From assembly GCA_031426455.1 (NCBI GenBank), contig JANPLI010000203.1, forward strand, positions 1 to 9,915: 9,915 bases of DNA. Reading direction: 5' to 3'. Each line of letters starts with the position of its first letter. Within the stretch, counting starts at the first letter, position 1. The notes under the pieces are model-generated. The model saw nothing but the letters and a program-made list of their open reading frames with translations. It searched no databases and was not told the origin of the DNA. Positions 1 through 6,045 of the stretch are shown piece by piece. The stretch is from JANNMJ01 sp031426455 (GTDB lineage: Bacteria > Bacteroidota > Bacteroidia > Cytophagales > Hymenobacteraceae). Both the position numbers and the translations under genes were made by a program.

Positions 1-621
1 CGGACCAAAAACGCTGACGCTCAACGGGCTTATCAGCAGCTTACGACGGCGCTGCCTACCTGGGAAGCTGTGCGCGACGCGCCGACGGCCGAAGTCGAGG
101 CGCTGATCAGCCCCTGCACGTGGCCGGAGCAAAAAGCGCCGCGCCTTCAGGCCGTGCTGCGCGAGGTTGGCCGCCGCTGCGGCGCCGAGAACCGCCCGCC
201 CAGTACGCTGGATTTTCTGGCGGAAATGCCCGTGCCCGAGGCTCGCGCCTGGCTGGAGTCGCTGCCGGGTGTAGGGCCGAAGACGAGCGCCGCTACCTTG
301 TTGTTCAGCCGGTTGCGCCTGCCCGCGATGCCCGTCGATAGTCATCATCACCGCGTAGCGCAACGCTTGCGGCTGATTGGGCCTAAGGTGACCGAAGCGA
401 AGGCGCACCAGGAACTGGCCGCGTTGCTGCCGCCGGGCGGGACCGCCCAGCAGGTCTATGACCACCACGAGGCCTTAATGTACCACGGCCAGAAATGCTG
501 CTACTACCAGCAACCCGCCTGCGGGCGCTGCCCGGTGCGGGCGTCGTGCGCGGTTGGAATGGGAACCGGGACGCCCGCGCCGCCCTCTGGGCCGCACTTG
601 GGCCGTACAAACGTTCGTTAG
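1..621 (+). CDS. Endonuclease III-like DNA glycosylase (HhH-GPD, 4Fe-4S), 5' end outside window
   Basis: This is a base-excision repair glycosylase/AP lyase of the HhH-GPD superfamily, acting on damaged bases in DNA. The frame is open from base 1, so the N-terminus lies upstream; 206 residues are visible. A GTG at 70 is in frame but is internal, because the residues before it fit the family. The helix-hairpin-helix LPGVGPK carries the lysine expected for a bifunctional lyase (visible residue 94). The catalytic aspartate is in VDSHHHRV (residue 113), where endonuclease III has VDTHxxRV. A C-x6-C-x2-C-x5-C iron-sulfur loop follows (Cys167, 174, 177, 183). The tail after the cluster is short and rich in Gly and Pro. 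Homologues of this divergent, His-rich subgroup are often mislabelled as HesB or Fe-S assembly proteins. The substrate cannot be told from sequence. The family is clear; orthology to Nth is not. Confidence 0.9.
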   Translation, partial: RTKNADAQRAYQQLTTALPTWEAVRDAPTAEVEALISPCTWPEQKAPRLQAVLREVGRRCGAENRPPSTLDFLAEMPVPEARAWLESLPGVGPKTSAATLLFSRLRLPAMPVDSHHHRVAQRLRLIGPKVTEAKAHQELAALLPPGGTAQQVYDHHEALMYHGQKCCYYQQPACGRCPVRASCAVGMGTGTPAPPSGPHLGRTNVR

Positions 622-630
622 CCCCGGCCG

Positions 631-638
631 TACCTTTG
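631..638 (+). promoter_or_regulatory. Bacteroidetes -7 box TACCTTTG upstream of the TetR gene
   Basis: TACCTTTG matches the Bacteroidetes -7 consensus TAnnTTTG exactly and sits in the 24-bp gap between the glycosylase stop and the regulator ATG at 646. No clear -33 TTTG or TTG is seen at the usual 19-21 bp spacing. Transcription would begin within a few bases of the ATG at 646. Confidence 0.4.
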
Positions 639-645
639 AGGCCTT

Positions 646-1263
646 ATGACTGCTGCCCCGCCTGCTGCCCCGCCTACCCCGATGAAGCGCACCAAACGGG
701 AACTGATTCTGCACGAAGCCGCCGGACTTTTCCGCGAGCGCGGGTTTGGCGGCACGTCGATGCGCGAGCTGGCCGGGCGCGTGGGCGTCGAGGCGGCGTC
801 GATGTATAACCACATCCGCTCGAAGGACGAACTGCTCGAAACGCTGTGTATGCAGGTGGCCGACGCTTACCTGGCGCGGCTGCGCGAAGTGGAGCAGCAC
901 GACGGCCCGGCGCTGGAAAAAATCCGGCTGCTGCTGCGCCACCACATTCACCTGATGGTGGCCGATGCCGCCGCGGTTTCCGTGGCCAACAACGAATGGA
1001 AACATCTGCCGCCGGACGCCCTGGCGCGTTTCAAGGAGGCGCGCCGAACCTACGAGCGGGGCTTCGCGGCGCTGATCGAAGTCGGTATTGCGGGCGGCGA
1101 GTTGCGCCCCGTGAACGTGTCGGTGGCACTATTCACGCTGTTGTCGGCGGTGCGCTGGGTCGAGCTATGGTACCGTCCGGAACGCCCGATCACGCCCGCT
1201 GAACTGGAGGACACCATCAGCACGCTGCTGCTGAATGGGTTGCAGCAAACGACCGGCGCCTAG
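646..1263 (+). CDS. TetR/AcrR-family transcriptional repressor
   Basis: This is a ligand-responsive DNA-binding repressor, 205 residues from the ATG at 646. Residues 16-62 form the TetR_N domain: the helix starting KRTKRELILHEAAGLF, then the helix-turn-helix TSMRELAGRVGVEAASMYNHI, where the MYNHIRSKDELLE stretch is the TetR hallmark. The C-terminal 130 residues are the variable helical ligand and dimer domain. Residues 1-12 are an Ala/Pro-rich lead not typical of the family, and an ATG at 682 (MKRTKRE) would give a standard N-terminus. This matters because the candidate -7 box ends only 7 bp before the ATG at 646, so an ordinary leader would fit the 682 start better. The gene lies 63 bp upstream of paaE on the same strand. 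TetR-type PaaR repressors control phenylacetate genes in other bacteria, so control of paaE is a reasonable inference; the ligand is unknown. Confidence 0.9.
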   Translation: MTAAPPAAPPTPMKRTKRELILHEAAGLFRERGFGGTSMRELAGRVGVEAASMYNHIRSKDELLETLCMQVADAYLARLREVEQHDGPALEKIRLLLRHHIHLMVADAAAVSVANNEWKHLPPDALARFKEARRTYERGFAALIEVGIAGGELRPVNVSVALFTLLSAVRWVELWYRPERPITPAELEDTISTLLLNGLQQTTGA

Positions 1264-1276
1264 CTTCCGGCGACAA

Positions 1277-1297
1277 GTTAATCCGCTGACCATCAAC
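1277..1297. promoter_or_regulatory. Imperfect inverted repeat, possible TetR operator before paaE
   Basis: GTTAAT (1277-1282) and ATCAAC (1292-1297) form a 5-of-6 inverted repeat with a 9-bp spacer. It lies just upstream of a TAnnTTTG-like box at 1305. Size and position suit a TetR dimer site, but short imperfect repeats arise easily by chance. Confidence 0.2.
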
Positions 1298-1304
1298 CGA
1301 AAGT

Positions 1305-1312
1305 TACCTTTC
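1305..1312 (+). promoter_or_regulatory. Candidate -7 box TACCTTTC for paaE
   Basis: TACCTTTC differs from the Bacteroidetes -7 consensus TAnnTTTG only at the last base and lies 14 bp before the GTG start of paaE. No convincing -33 element is seen. If it is used, paaE can be transcribed separately from the TetR gene. Confidence 0.25.
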
Positions 1313-1326
1313 CCCCCATCTGTTCC

Positions 1327-2409
1327 GTGGCCCGTTTTCACTCCCTGCGCATCGAACGCCTGACGCGCGAAACGCCTGATGCCGTTACCGTGGGCCTGGC
1401 CGTACCGCCGGACTTGCGCGCGGCGTTTGCTTTTCAGCCGGGCCAGTACCTCACGCTGCGGCGTTACCTGCCCGACGGCCAGGAAGTGCGCCGGTCGTAC
1501 TCGCTCTGCTCGTCGCCGCTGGATCAGGAGTGGTGCGTGACGATCAAGAAAGTGCCCCAGGGCGTGTTCTCGACCCTGGCCGTGGACCAGTTCCGGGTCG
1601 GTGAAATGGTGGACGTGATGCCGCCGCAGGGGCGGTTCACGGTGGACCTGCACCCCGCTCAGCAGAAGCTTTACGTAGCGTTTGCGGCTGGTTCGGGCAT
1701 CACGCCGGTGTTTTCGCTGGTGAAGACGATTCTGCTGACGGAGCCGCAAAGCCAGGTCTATCTGATTTACGGCAACCGGGGCCGTAACTCGATCATCTTC
1801 AAAGAAGGCATCGAGGCGCTCAAAAACCGCTTTCTGGATCGCCTGAGCGTGTACCACGTCCTGAGCCGCGAGCAGGGCGATGCCGACCTGTTTTTCGGCC
1901 GAATCGACCAGGCCAAAGCGCGGCTTTTCCTGGAAAAGATCATTCCGCCCGCGCGCATCGACGAAGTGCTGCTGTGCGGGCCGGAAGAGATGATTCTCGA
2001 CGTGCGGGCGGCACTGACCGATGCGGGCGTGGCGCCAGAAAAAATTCGCTATGAGCTGTTTACCGCAGCCACTAAGTCCAATGGTGCGGCGAAAGCAGCC
2101 TTGACGCACCCCGCCGGGGCCGACGATACGCGCGCCACCGTGCAGGTGCAGCTCGACGGTATTTCGCGGCGGCTGGAGATGTCCTATTACGGCGACACCG
2201 TGCTGGATGCCGTGCTGGCTACCGGCGCCGACGCGCCCTATTCCTGTAAAAATGGGATGTGCAGCACCTGCCGCGCCCGCGTGACGGAGGGCCGTTGCGA
2301 GATGGATGCGAACTACTCGCTCGATGAAGCCGAAGTAGCAGCCGGCTACGTGCTGACGTGCCAGGCCCGGCCCGTGACGCCGGTGGTAGCCGTGGACTAC
2401 GACGCCTGA
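1327..2409 (+). CDS. paaE: PaaE-like FAD/NAD(P)H and [2Fe-2S] oxidoreductase
   Basis: This is the reductase that, in the phenylacetate pathway, passes electrons from NADPH through FAD and a plant-type [2Fe-2S] centre to the PaaABC phenylacetyl-CoA epoxidase. At 360 residues it has the full PaaE length. Domain order is an FAD-binding barrel (residues 1-105, RSYS at 56-59), an NAD(P)-binding domain (AGSGITP at 121-127, CGPEEM at 217-222), and a C-terminal ferredoxin domain (270-360) with ligands Cys307, Cys312, Cys315 and Cys345. The opening FHSL and the NYSLDEAEVAAGYVLTCQA stretch closely resemble enterobacterial PaaE as I recall it. The start is GTG at 1327, in line with PaaE N-termini and with no Shine-Dalgarno. 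Neither epoxidase subunits nor other paa genes are in the window, so its partner is unknown and it may serve another oxygenase. A TetR regulator lies directly upstream. Confidence 0.88.
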   Translation: MARFHSLRIERLTRETPDAVTVGLAVPPDLRAAFAFQPGQYLTLRRYLPDGQEVRRSYSLCSSPLDQEWCVTIKKVPQGVFSTLAVDQFRVGEMVDVMPPQGRFTVDLHPAQQKLYVAFAAGSGITPVFSLVKTILLTEPQSQVYLIYGNRGRNSIIFKEGIEALKNRFLDRLSVYHVLSREQGDADLFFGRIDQAKARLFLEKIIPPARIDEVLLCGPEEMILDVRAALTDAGVAPEKIRYELFTAATKSNGAAKAALTHPAGADDTRATVQVQLDGISRRLEMSYYGDTVLDAVLATGADAPYSCKNGMCSTCRARVTEGRCEMDANYSLDEAEVAAGYVLTCQARPVTPVVAVDYDA

Positions 2410-4052
2410 CGTCGTTTCTGCCGCCATCCGGCGCCGATCGTCAGTAGCAACAGACCCAGGCCCAGCCAGGGGGCGGAATGGCCGATGAAATCGCCGTAGG
2501 CCAAAAAAAACGTCTGCTCCTGATTGAGTTGCACCGTGGCGCGCAGGGCACCGGCCGTGTGCCAGGGCAACGTCTGAAGGATGCGCCCGCGTTGGTCGAG
2601 TACCGCCGAAATGCCCGTATTGGCGGCGCGCACCACGGCGCGGCGGGTTTCGATGGCGCGCAGCGCGGCGTAGGCCAGGTGCTGCCGGTGGCCGGGGGTG
2701 TGGCCCCACCAGTCGTCGTTGGTGATGATGCCAATCAGCGTGGCGCCGCCCTGGCGGACGTAATCGGCCACGAAATCGCCGTAGATGCTTTCGTAGCAGA
2801 TCACGGGCGCCACTTTCGGGTTCGCCGCCGAACCGTCGTAGGCGAAGACTGTGCGCCGGTCCTGAATGCCGTAGGACCCGACTGTGCCGCCCAGGTCGAT
2901 GGCAAAAATGCTCAGCGCACCGAAGATGCCCGGATAAGGTAGTTTTTCCACCCCCGGCACCAGCTTCGACTTGTGGTACTGGTTCGTCGGCCCGCCCGCC
3001 TGCAACGAGGCGCCCGGCACGTGCAGGGCCGTGTTGCAGACATCGTAGAATACGCCGCCGTCGCCGCCGCGGGCCGTAGCCGGCGCCGCCGCGCGGTTGG
3101 GGTACAGCACGAAAGTGGTAATGCCCGTGATGAGCTGCAAACCGGGGTGGCGCCCCAAAAACGCGCGCACCTGCTGCACCCGCCAGTCGGCTTCAATCTG
3201 GGTTTCCTCGACGCCCTTTTCCAGCGCCGTTTCGGGCCACAGCACGAAGCGCGTGGCGGGCGTCACTTTTTCTTCTGATAACTGAATCAGCCGCGCCAAT
3301 TGCGCTTCATAGGGAATGAAACGGCTGCCCGACGGAAACTTCTCCTCGTAAGCGTCGATATTTGGCTGCACCATCACCACTTCGGCGGCGGGGCCTTTTT
3401 CCTGAAACCGCGCCAATAGCCAGCCGGACCAGAGCAGGGGCAGGCCCAATGCCGCCAGCGCGGCCAGCCGCACGTTAGTCCGCGCGCCTTTGGCTGCGGG
3501 GCCGGGAGCGAGGCTAAGCCAAAGCAACACGTTGATCGCCAGTACCCAGACGGAGCCGCCGAGGTGGCCAGTGTATTCGTACCACTGCACCCAGGTGGGC
3601 CACGCCGCGAAGCCATTGCCGAGCGTCAGCCAGGGCCAGGTGAGGTCCCAGCTCAGGTGAATCTGCTCGAAGGCCACCCAGTAAATCAGGAAAGAAGCGT
3701 AGCCCCAGCCCGGCCCCAGGGCCCGCTTAGTGCGGCGGAAGGCCAGCAGCGGCAGCGTCATCAGCAGGGCGTTCAGCACCACGGCCGCGATGCCACCGGG
3801 AATGGTGGAGAGCGATACCCACCACGTCGTCAGGGCGTTCCAGAGGACCAGAAAGAGATAGGCCCACCGAAAAAACGGCTGCGGCTTGCCGGTGGCGGCA
3901 TCGGGCGCGGCCGTGCGGTGCTCGATGGCCAGCAACGGCACGAAGCCGATGAAAAGCAGCGGCGCGAAGCCGCGCACGGGCCACGCCGCCCACAGCAGCA
4001 CGGCGCCCAGCAGGGCAAGAAGGGCCGGATGGCGAGAGAGCAGATAGGTCAT
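2397..4052 (-). CDS. lnt: Apolipoprotein N-acyltransferase
   Basis: Lnt is the inner-membrane enzyme that adds the third acyl chain to the N-terminal cysteine of lipoproteins, the last maturation step after Lgt and Lsp. From the ATG at 4052 it has 551 residues. An N-terminal membrane region of about six to seven segments (1-215) is followed by a periplasmic nitrilase-fold domain (225-515) and a final membrane helix near 525-540. The Glu-Lys-Cys triad is intact: Glu274 in LWPETAL, Lys361 in YHKSKLVPGVEK and Cys419 in PVICYES. A TTG at 4067 in the same frame would add five residues; ATG is preferred because MTYLLSRHP is a more usual start. It lies 22 bp downstream of rsmI and is probably co-transcribed with it. 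Its 3' end overlaps paaE tail to tail by 13 bp, with no room for a separate terminator. Confidence 0.96.
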   Translation of the reverse strand: MTYLLSRHPALLALLGAVLLWAAWPVRGFAPLLFIGFVPLLAIEHRTAAPDAATGKPQPFFRWAYLFLVLWNALTTWWVSLSTIPGGIAAVVLNALLMTLPLLAFRRTKRALGPGWGYASFLIYWVAFEQIHLSWDLTWPWLTLGNGFAAWPTWVQWYEYTGHLGGSVWVLAINVLLWLSLAPGPAAKGARTNVRLAALAALGLPLLWSGWLLARFQEKGPAAEVVMVQPNIDAYEEKFPSGSRFIPYEAQLARLIQLSEEKVTPATRFVLWPETALEKGVEETQIEADWRVQQVRAFLGRHPGLQLITGITTFVLYPNRAAAPATARGGDGGVFYDVCNTALHVPGASLQAGGPTNQYHKSKLVPGVEKLPYPGIFGALSIFAIDLGGTVGSYGIQDRRTVFAYDGSAANPKVAPVICYESIYGDFVADYVRQGGATLIGIITNDDWWGHTPGHRQHLAYAALRAIETRRAVVRAANTGISAVLDQRGRILQTLPWHTAGALRATVQLNQEQTFFLAYGDFIGHSAPWLGLGLLLLTIGAGWRQKRRQAS

Positions 4053-4074
4053 TTGAACAGGCACCAAAAAGGGG

Positions 4075-4770
4075 CTACGCCACCGCCCCGCCTACCACCA
4101 CCACGATCTCGCCCTTCGGCGGGTGGGCCGTGTAGTGCGCGGCCAACTCGGCTAGCGGGCCGTTCCGGGTTTCCTCGTGCAGCTTGGTCAGCTCGCGGCA
4201 CACGGCAGCGGGGCGGTCGGGGCCAAAGGCCGCGGCCAGGTCGGTGAGGGTACGGATGAGGCGGTGCGGCGATTCGTAAAAAACTAAGGTCCGGACTTCC
4301 GGCGTCAGCTCGCGCAGGCGGGTCTGGCGGCCTTTTTTCAGGGGCAGAAAGCCTTCGAAAATGAAGCGGTCGGCGGGCAGGCCGCTTTGCACGAGCGCCG
4401 GCACGAAGGCCGTCGGGCCGGGCAGGCACTCCACGCGCAGGCCCGCCTGCCGCGCCGCGCGGGTCAGCAAAAAGCCGGGATCGGAGATGGCCGGGGTGCC
4501 CGCATCGCTGACCAGGGCCAGCTTTTGGCCATTGGTCAGGCGCGTCAGCAGAGCCGGTACGGCGACGTGCTCGTTGTGCTGGTGGTGCGCCAGGAGCCGG
4601 CCGCGCGCCTCTACGCCCAGCAGGTGCAGCAGTTGGCCGGTGGTGCGGGTGTCCTCGCAGAGAATGGCATCGGCCTCGCGGAGCACCCGCAGGGCGCGCA
4701 ACGTGATGTCTTCGAGGTTGCCGATGGGCGTGGGCACCAGCGTGAGCGGAGCAAGGGGGGCAATGGCCAT
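4075..4770 (-). CDS. rsmI: 16S rRNA (cytidine1402-2'-O)-methyltransferase RsmI
   Basis: RsmI uses S-adenosylmethionine to 2'-O-methylate C1402 in the 16S rRNA decoding centre; RsmH supplies the N4 methylation of the same base. The 231-residue protein has the tetrapyrrole-methylase fold and the RsmI signatures in order: PTPIGNLEDIT (13-23), CEDTR (38-42), SDAGTPAISDPG (88-99), LPGPTA (116-121), FEGFLPLKKGRQTR (138-151) and CRELTKLHEE (191-200). It ends just after the GEI near 220, as the shorter Bacteroidetes forms do, without the long C-terminal extension of E. coli RsmI. The start is ATG at 4770. It is the first gene of a minus-strand pair with lnt and is divergent from the membrane-protein operon at 4909. 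A GACCTTTG box (minus strand, 4788-4781) is one base from the -7 consensus and might be its promoter. Confidence 0.96.
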   Translation of the reverse strand: MAIAPLAPLTLVPTPIGNLEDITLRALRVLREADAILCEDTRTTGQLLHLLGVEARGRLLAHHQHNEHVAVPALLTRLTNGQKLALVSDAGTPAISDPGFLLTRAARQAGLRVECLPGPTAFVPALVQSGLPADRFIFEGFLPLKKGRQTRLRELTPEVRTLVFYESPHRLIRTLTDLAAAFGPDRPAAVCRELTKLHEETRNGPLAELAAHYTAHPPKGEIVVVVGGAVA

Positions 4771-4850
4771 AGGAAGGGCGCAAAGGTCGGCACGACGGCG
4801 CGGTGATAGGGACCACCCGCCGAACGGCCTGCTGGCTTTTTTGCGGCCGA

Positions 4851-4883
4851 TTTGGAAAATGCCGTTGCGGGGTTGCTACTTTG
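4851..4883 (+). promoter_or_regulatory. Candidate promoter of the membrane protein/HTH_34 operon
   Basis: TTTG at 4851-4854 could be the -33 element. TACTTTG at 4877-4883, 22 bp further on, resembles the -7 box with one fewer internal base. The -7 box overlaps the first half-site of the operator-like array starting at 4878, as expected for a repressed promoter. Confidence 0.4.
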
Positions 4884-4906
4884 CATCTCAAAGCACTCTG
4901 AGAAGC
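4878..4906. promoter_or_regulatory. Operator-like half-site array, copy 1
   Basis: ACTTTG (4878-4883) and CAAAGC (4889-4894) form a CTTTG-N5-CAAAG inverted repeat, immediately followed by ACTCTG (4895-4900) and the weaker AGAAGC (4901-4906). The first 20 bases match the copy at 6009 at 17 positions. The array ends two bases before the ATG at 4909, so a bound protein would block both transcription and initiation. The likely binder is the winged-helix protein encoded at 5632. Confidence 0.6.
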
Positions 4907-4908
4907 GT

Positions 4909-5601
4909 ATGGCAGCCGAACTTGACCCCCTTGCTCAACTCACCGAGATTCGGGCGCTGATGGAGCGCTCCTCGCGCTTTTTGTCGCTGAGTGGGTTGGC
5001 GGGCGTCGGCGCGGGGATCGTGGCGCTGGCGGGTGCGGGCGTCGGGCATTGGTGGCTGGGCGCGCACTACGGCGCCACTACGGATGGTGGTCCCGGTGGC
5101 TTTCTGGCCTTCACCACGGCGTCCGGGGCCGAACGGATCGCGGCGCTGCCGTTTCTGCTGACGCTGGCCAGCGCAATGATCGGACTGAGTCTGCTGGTGG
5201 CGCTTTTCTTCACGCGCCGCCGGGCTGCTCAGGCCGGCCGGCCCCTCTGGGACGGCCCCGCCCGGCGCCTGAGTGTGAGCCTGGCTGCGCCGCTGGTAGC
5301 GGGCGGGCTGTTCTGCCTGGCCCTTTACTGGCGCGGCGCCGTGAGTCTGGTAGTGCCGGGGCTATTGCTGTTTTACGGTCTGGCCCTGCTGAGTGCAAGT
5401 AAATACACGCTCGACGAGATCCGGAGCCTGGGCTATGTACAGGTGGCGCTGGGACTGGTGGCCGTGCTGTTGCCGGGGCTGGGACTGGTTTTATTTGCGG
5501 CGGGTTTTGGCGTGGGCCATATTGCTTACGGCCTGCGGATGTACCATCGTTACGAGCGCGGCCAGCCGCTGGCGCCGCCCGATACGGCTCCGAGCCGCTA
5601 A
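4909..5601 (+). CDS. Five-segment membrane protein of unknown function
   Basis: This 230-residue protein was not matched to a named function. It opens with a short acidic cytoplasmic helix containing LTEIRALMERSSRFLSLSG. About five hydrophobic segments follow, near residues 27-49, 77-101, 124-141, 145-163 and 178-206, and the tail is short, basic and Pro-rich. The RRRAAQAGR loop after the second segment suggests that side faces the cytoplasm. The ATG at 4909 is chosen over an in-frame TTG at 4852 because the promoter and half-site array lie between them. The winged-helix gene begins 30 bp downstream, so the two form an operon. Membrane proteins of this shape next to HTH_34 regulators are common in Bacteroidetes. 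A sensor or partner role for the regulator is possible but unproven. Confidence 0.85.
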   Translation: MAAELDPLAQLTEIRALMERSSRFLSLSGLAGVGAGIVALAGAGVGHWWLGAHYGATTDGGPGGFLAFTTASGAERIAALPFLLTLASAMIGLSLLVALFFTRRRAAQAGRPLWDGPARRLSVSLAAPLVAGGLFCLALYWRGAVSLVVPGLLLFYGLALLSASKYTLDEIRSLGYVQVALGLVAVLLPGLGLVLFAAGFGVGHIAYGLRMYHRYERGQPLAPPDTAPSR

Positions 5602-5631
5602 CGTGCCTCCGGGCGATTTTTTTCGAACCGC

Positions 5632-5928
5632 GTGAAGCACGTCATCCACGACCTCAACAAAGCATTCGACCACCGCGTCCGGCTCGGCGTGATGGCCGTG
5701 CTGCTGGCGAACCCGTCGGCGTCGTTCAACGAGCTGAAGGAAAGCCTGGGCCTGACCGACGGCAACCTGGCGTCGCACGTCGGTGCGCTCGAAAAAGCGG
5801 GCTACGTGGCCGTTACCAAAGAATTCGTGGGCCGCACGCCGCGCACAACCTACGCTGCTACCACCGCTGGTCGGCAGGCGTTTCAGGAGCATCTGAGCGC
5901 CCTGGAAAAGCTGCTGCGCGGTAGCTGA
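5632..5928 (+). CDS. HTH_34-type winged-helix transcriptional regulator
   Basis: This is a small DNA-binding protein of 98 residues, essentially a single winged-helix domain of the HTH_34 family (related to MarR and ArsR). The helix-turn-helix spans about 32-57 (FNELKESLGLTDGNLASHVGAL), where LTDGNLASH is the family signature. The wing is at 59-75 (VAVTKEFVGRTPRTTY), and a C-terminal helix (80-96, FQEHLSALEKLL) probably dimerises. No ligand domain, metal-binding cysteines or receiver domain is present, so how it senses anything is unclear. The start is GTG at 5632, matching the usual family N-terminus near DLNKAFDHRVRL. It is the second gene of the operon starting at 4909 and is followed by an intrinsic terminator. 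It likely binds the half-site arrays at 4878 and 6009, giving autoregulation and control of the DUF4173 gene. Confidence 0.92.
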   Translation: MKHVIHDLNKAFDHRVRLGVMAVLLANPSASFNELKESLGLTDGNLASHVGALEKAGYVAVTKEFVGRTPRTTYAATTAGRQAFQEHLSALEKLLRGS

Positions 5929-5976
5929 ACCGGATACGGTCATCTGACACCGCAGCCTTACCGTTGCGCTACCAGC

Positions 5977-5998
5977 ACGCCTGACGAGGCGTTTTTTT
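5977..5998 (+). terminator. Rho-independent terminator after the HTH_34 gene
   Basis: ACGCCT (5977-5982), loop GACG, and AGGCGT (5987-5992) form a perfect 6-bp stem, running into a tract of seven T (5992-5998). It lies 49 bp after the regulator stop and 11 bp before the next operator-like array, separating the operon from the DUF4173 gene. Confidence 0.88.
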
Positions 5999-6008
5999 AG
6001 TCACCCTC

Positions 6009-6038
6009 ACTTTGCAAATCAAAGTACTTTTAAAAAGT
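6009..6038. promoter_or_regulatory. Operator-like half-site array, copy 2
   Basis: Four ACTTTG-type half-sites alternate in orientation: ACTTTG (6009-6014), CAAAGT (6020-6025), ACTTTT (6026-6031) and AAAAGT (6033-6038). They form the inverted repeat ACTTTG-N5-CAAAGT, the perfect palindrome AAAGTACTTT (6021-6030), and a second inverted repeat ACTTTT-A-AAAAGT. The array ends 7 bp before the ATG at 6046. It shares layout and 17 of the first 20 bases with the array at 4878. ACTTTG may also serve as part of a -7 box, though no -33 element is evident. Confidence 0.65.
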
Positions 6039-6045
6039 CAAACCA

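Noticed and set aside
1165..2709. 514-codon open frame on the minus strand across paaE and the end of lnt
   Set aside because: It is antisense to a full-motif PaaE, rich in Arg, His and Gly as is usual for shadow frames in GC-rich DNA, and shows no recognisable domain.
3564..4247. 227-codon plus-strand frame opposite lnt and rsmI
   Set aside because: It lies antisense to two well-supported genes and is rich in Arg, Pro and Gly with no motif.
4781..4788. GACCTTTG on the minus strand as the rsmI promoter
   Set aside because: One mismatch in the important TA pair and no -33 element; mentioned under rsmI but too weak for its own entry.
4049..4891. 280-codon minus-strand frame overlapping rsmI
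   Set aside because: The RsmI signatures are all in the other minus frame; this one is an Arg/Pro/Ala-rich shadow.
5602..5631. Run of seven T after a GC-rich stretch between the membrane protein and HTH_34 gene, as a possible terminator
   Set aside because: The preceding sequence forms only a 3-bp stem with a bulge, and a terminator here would cut a 30-bp operon gap.
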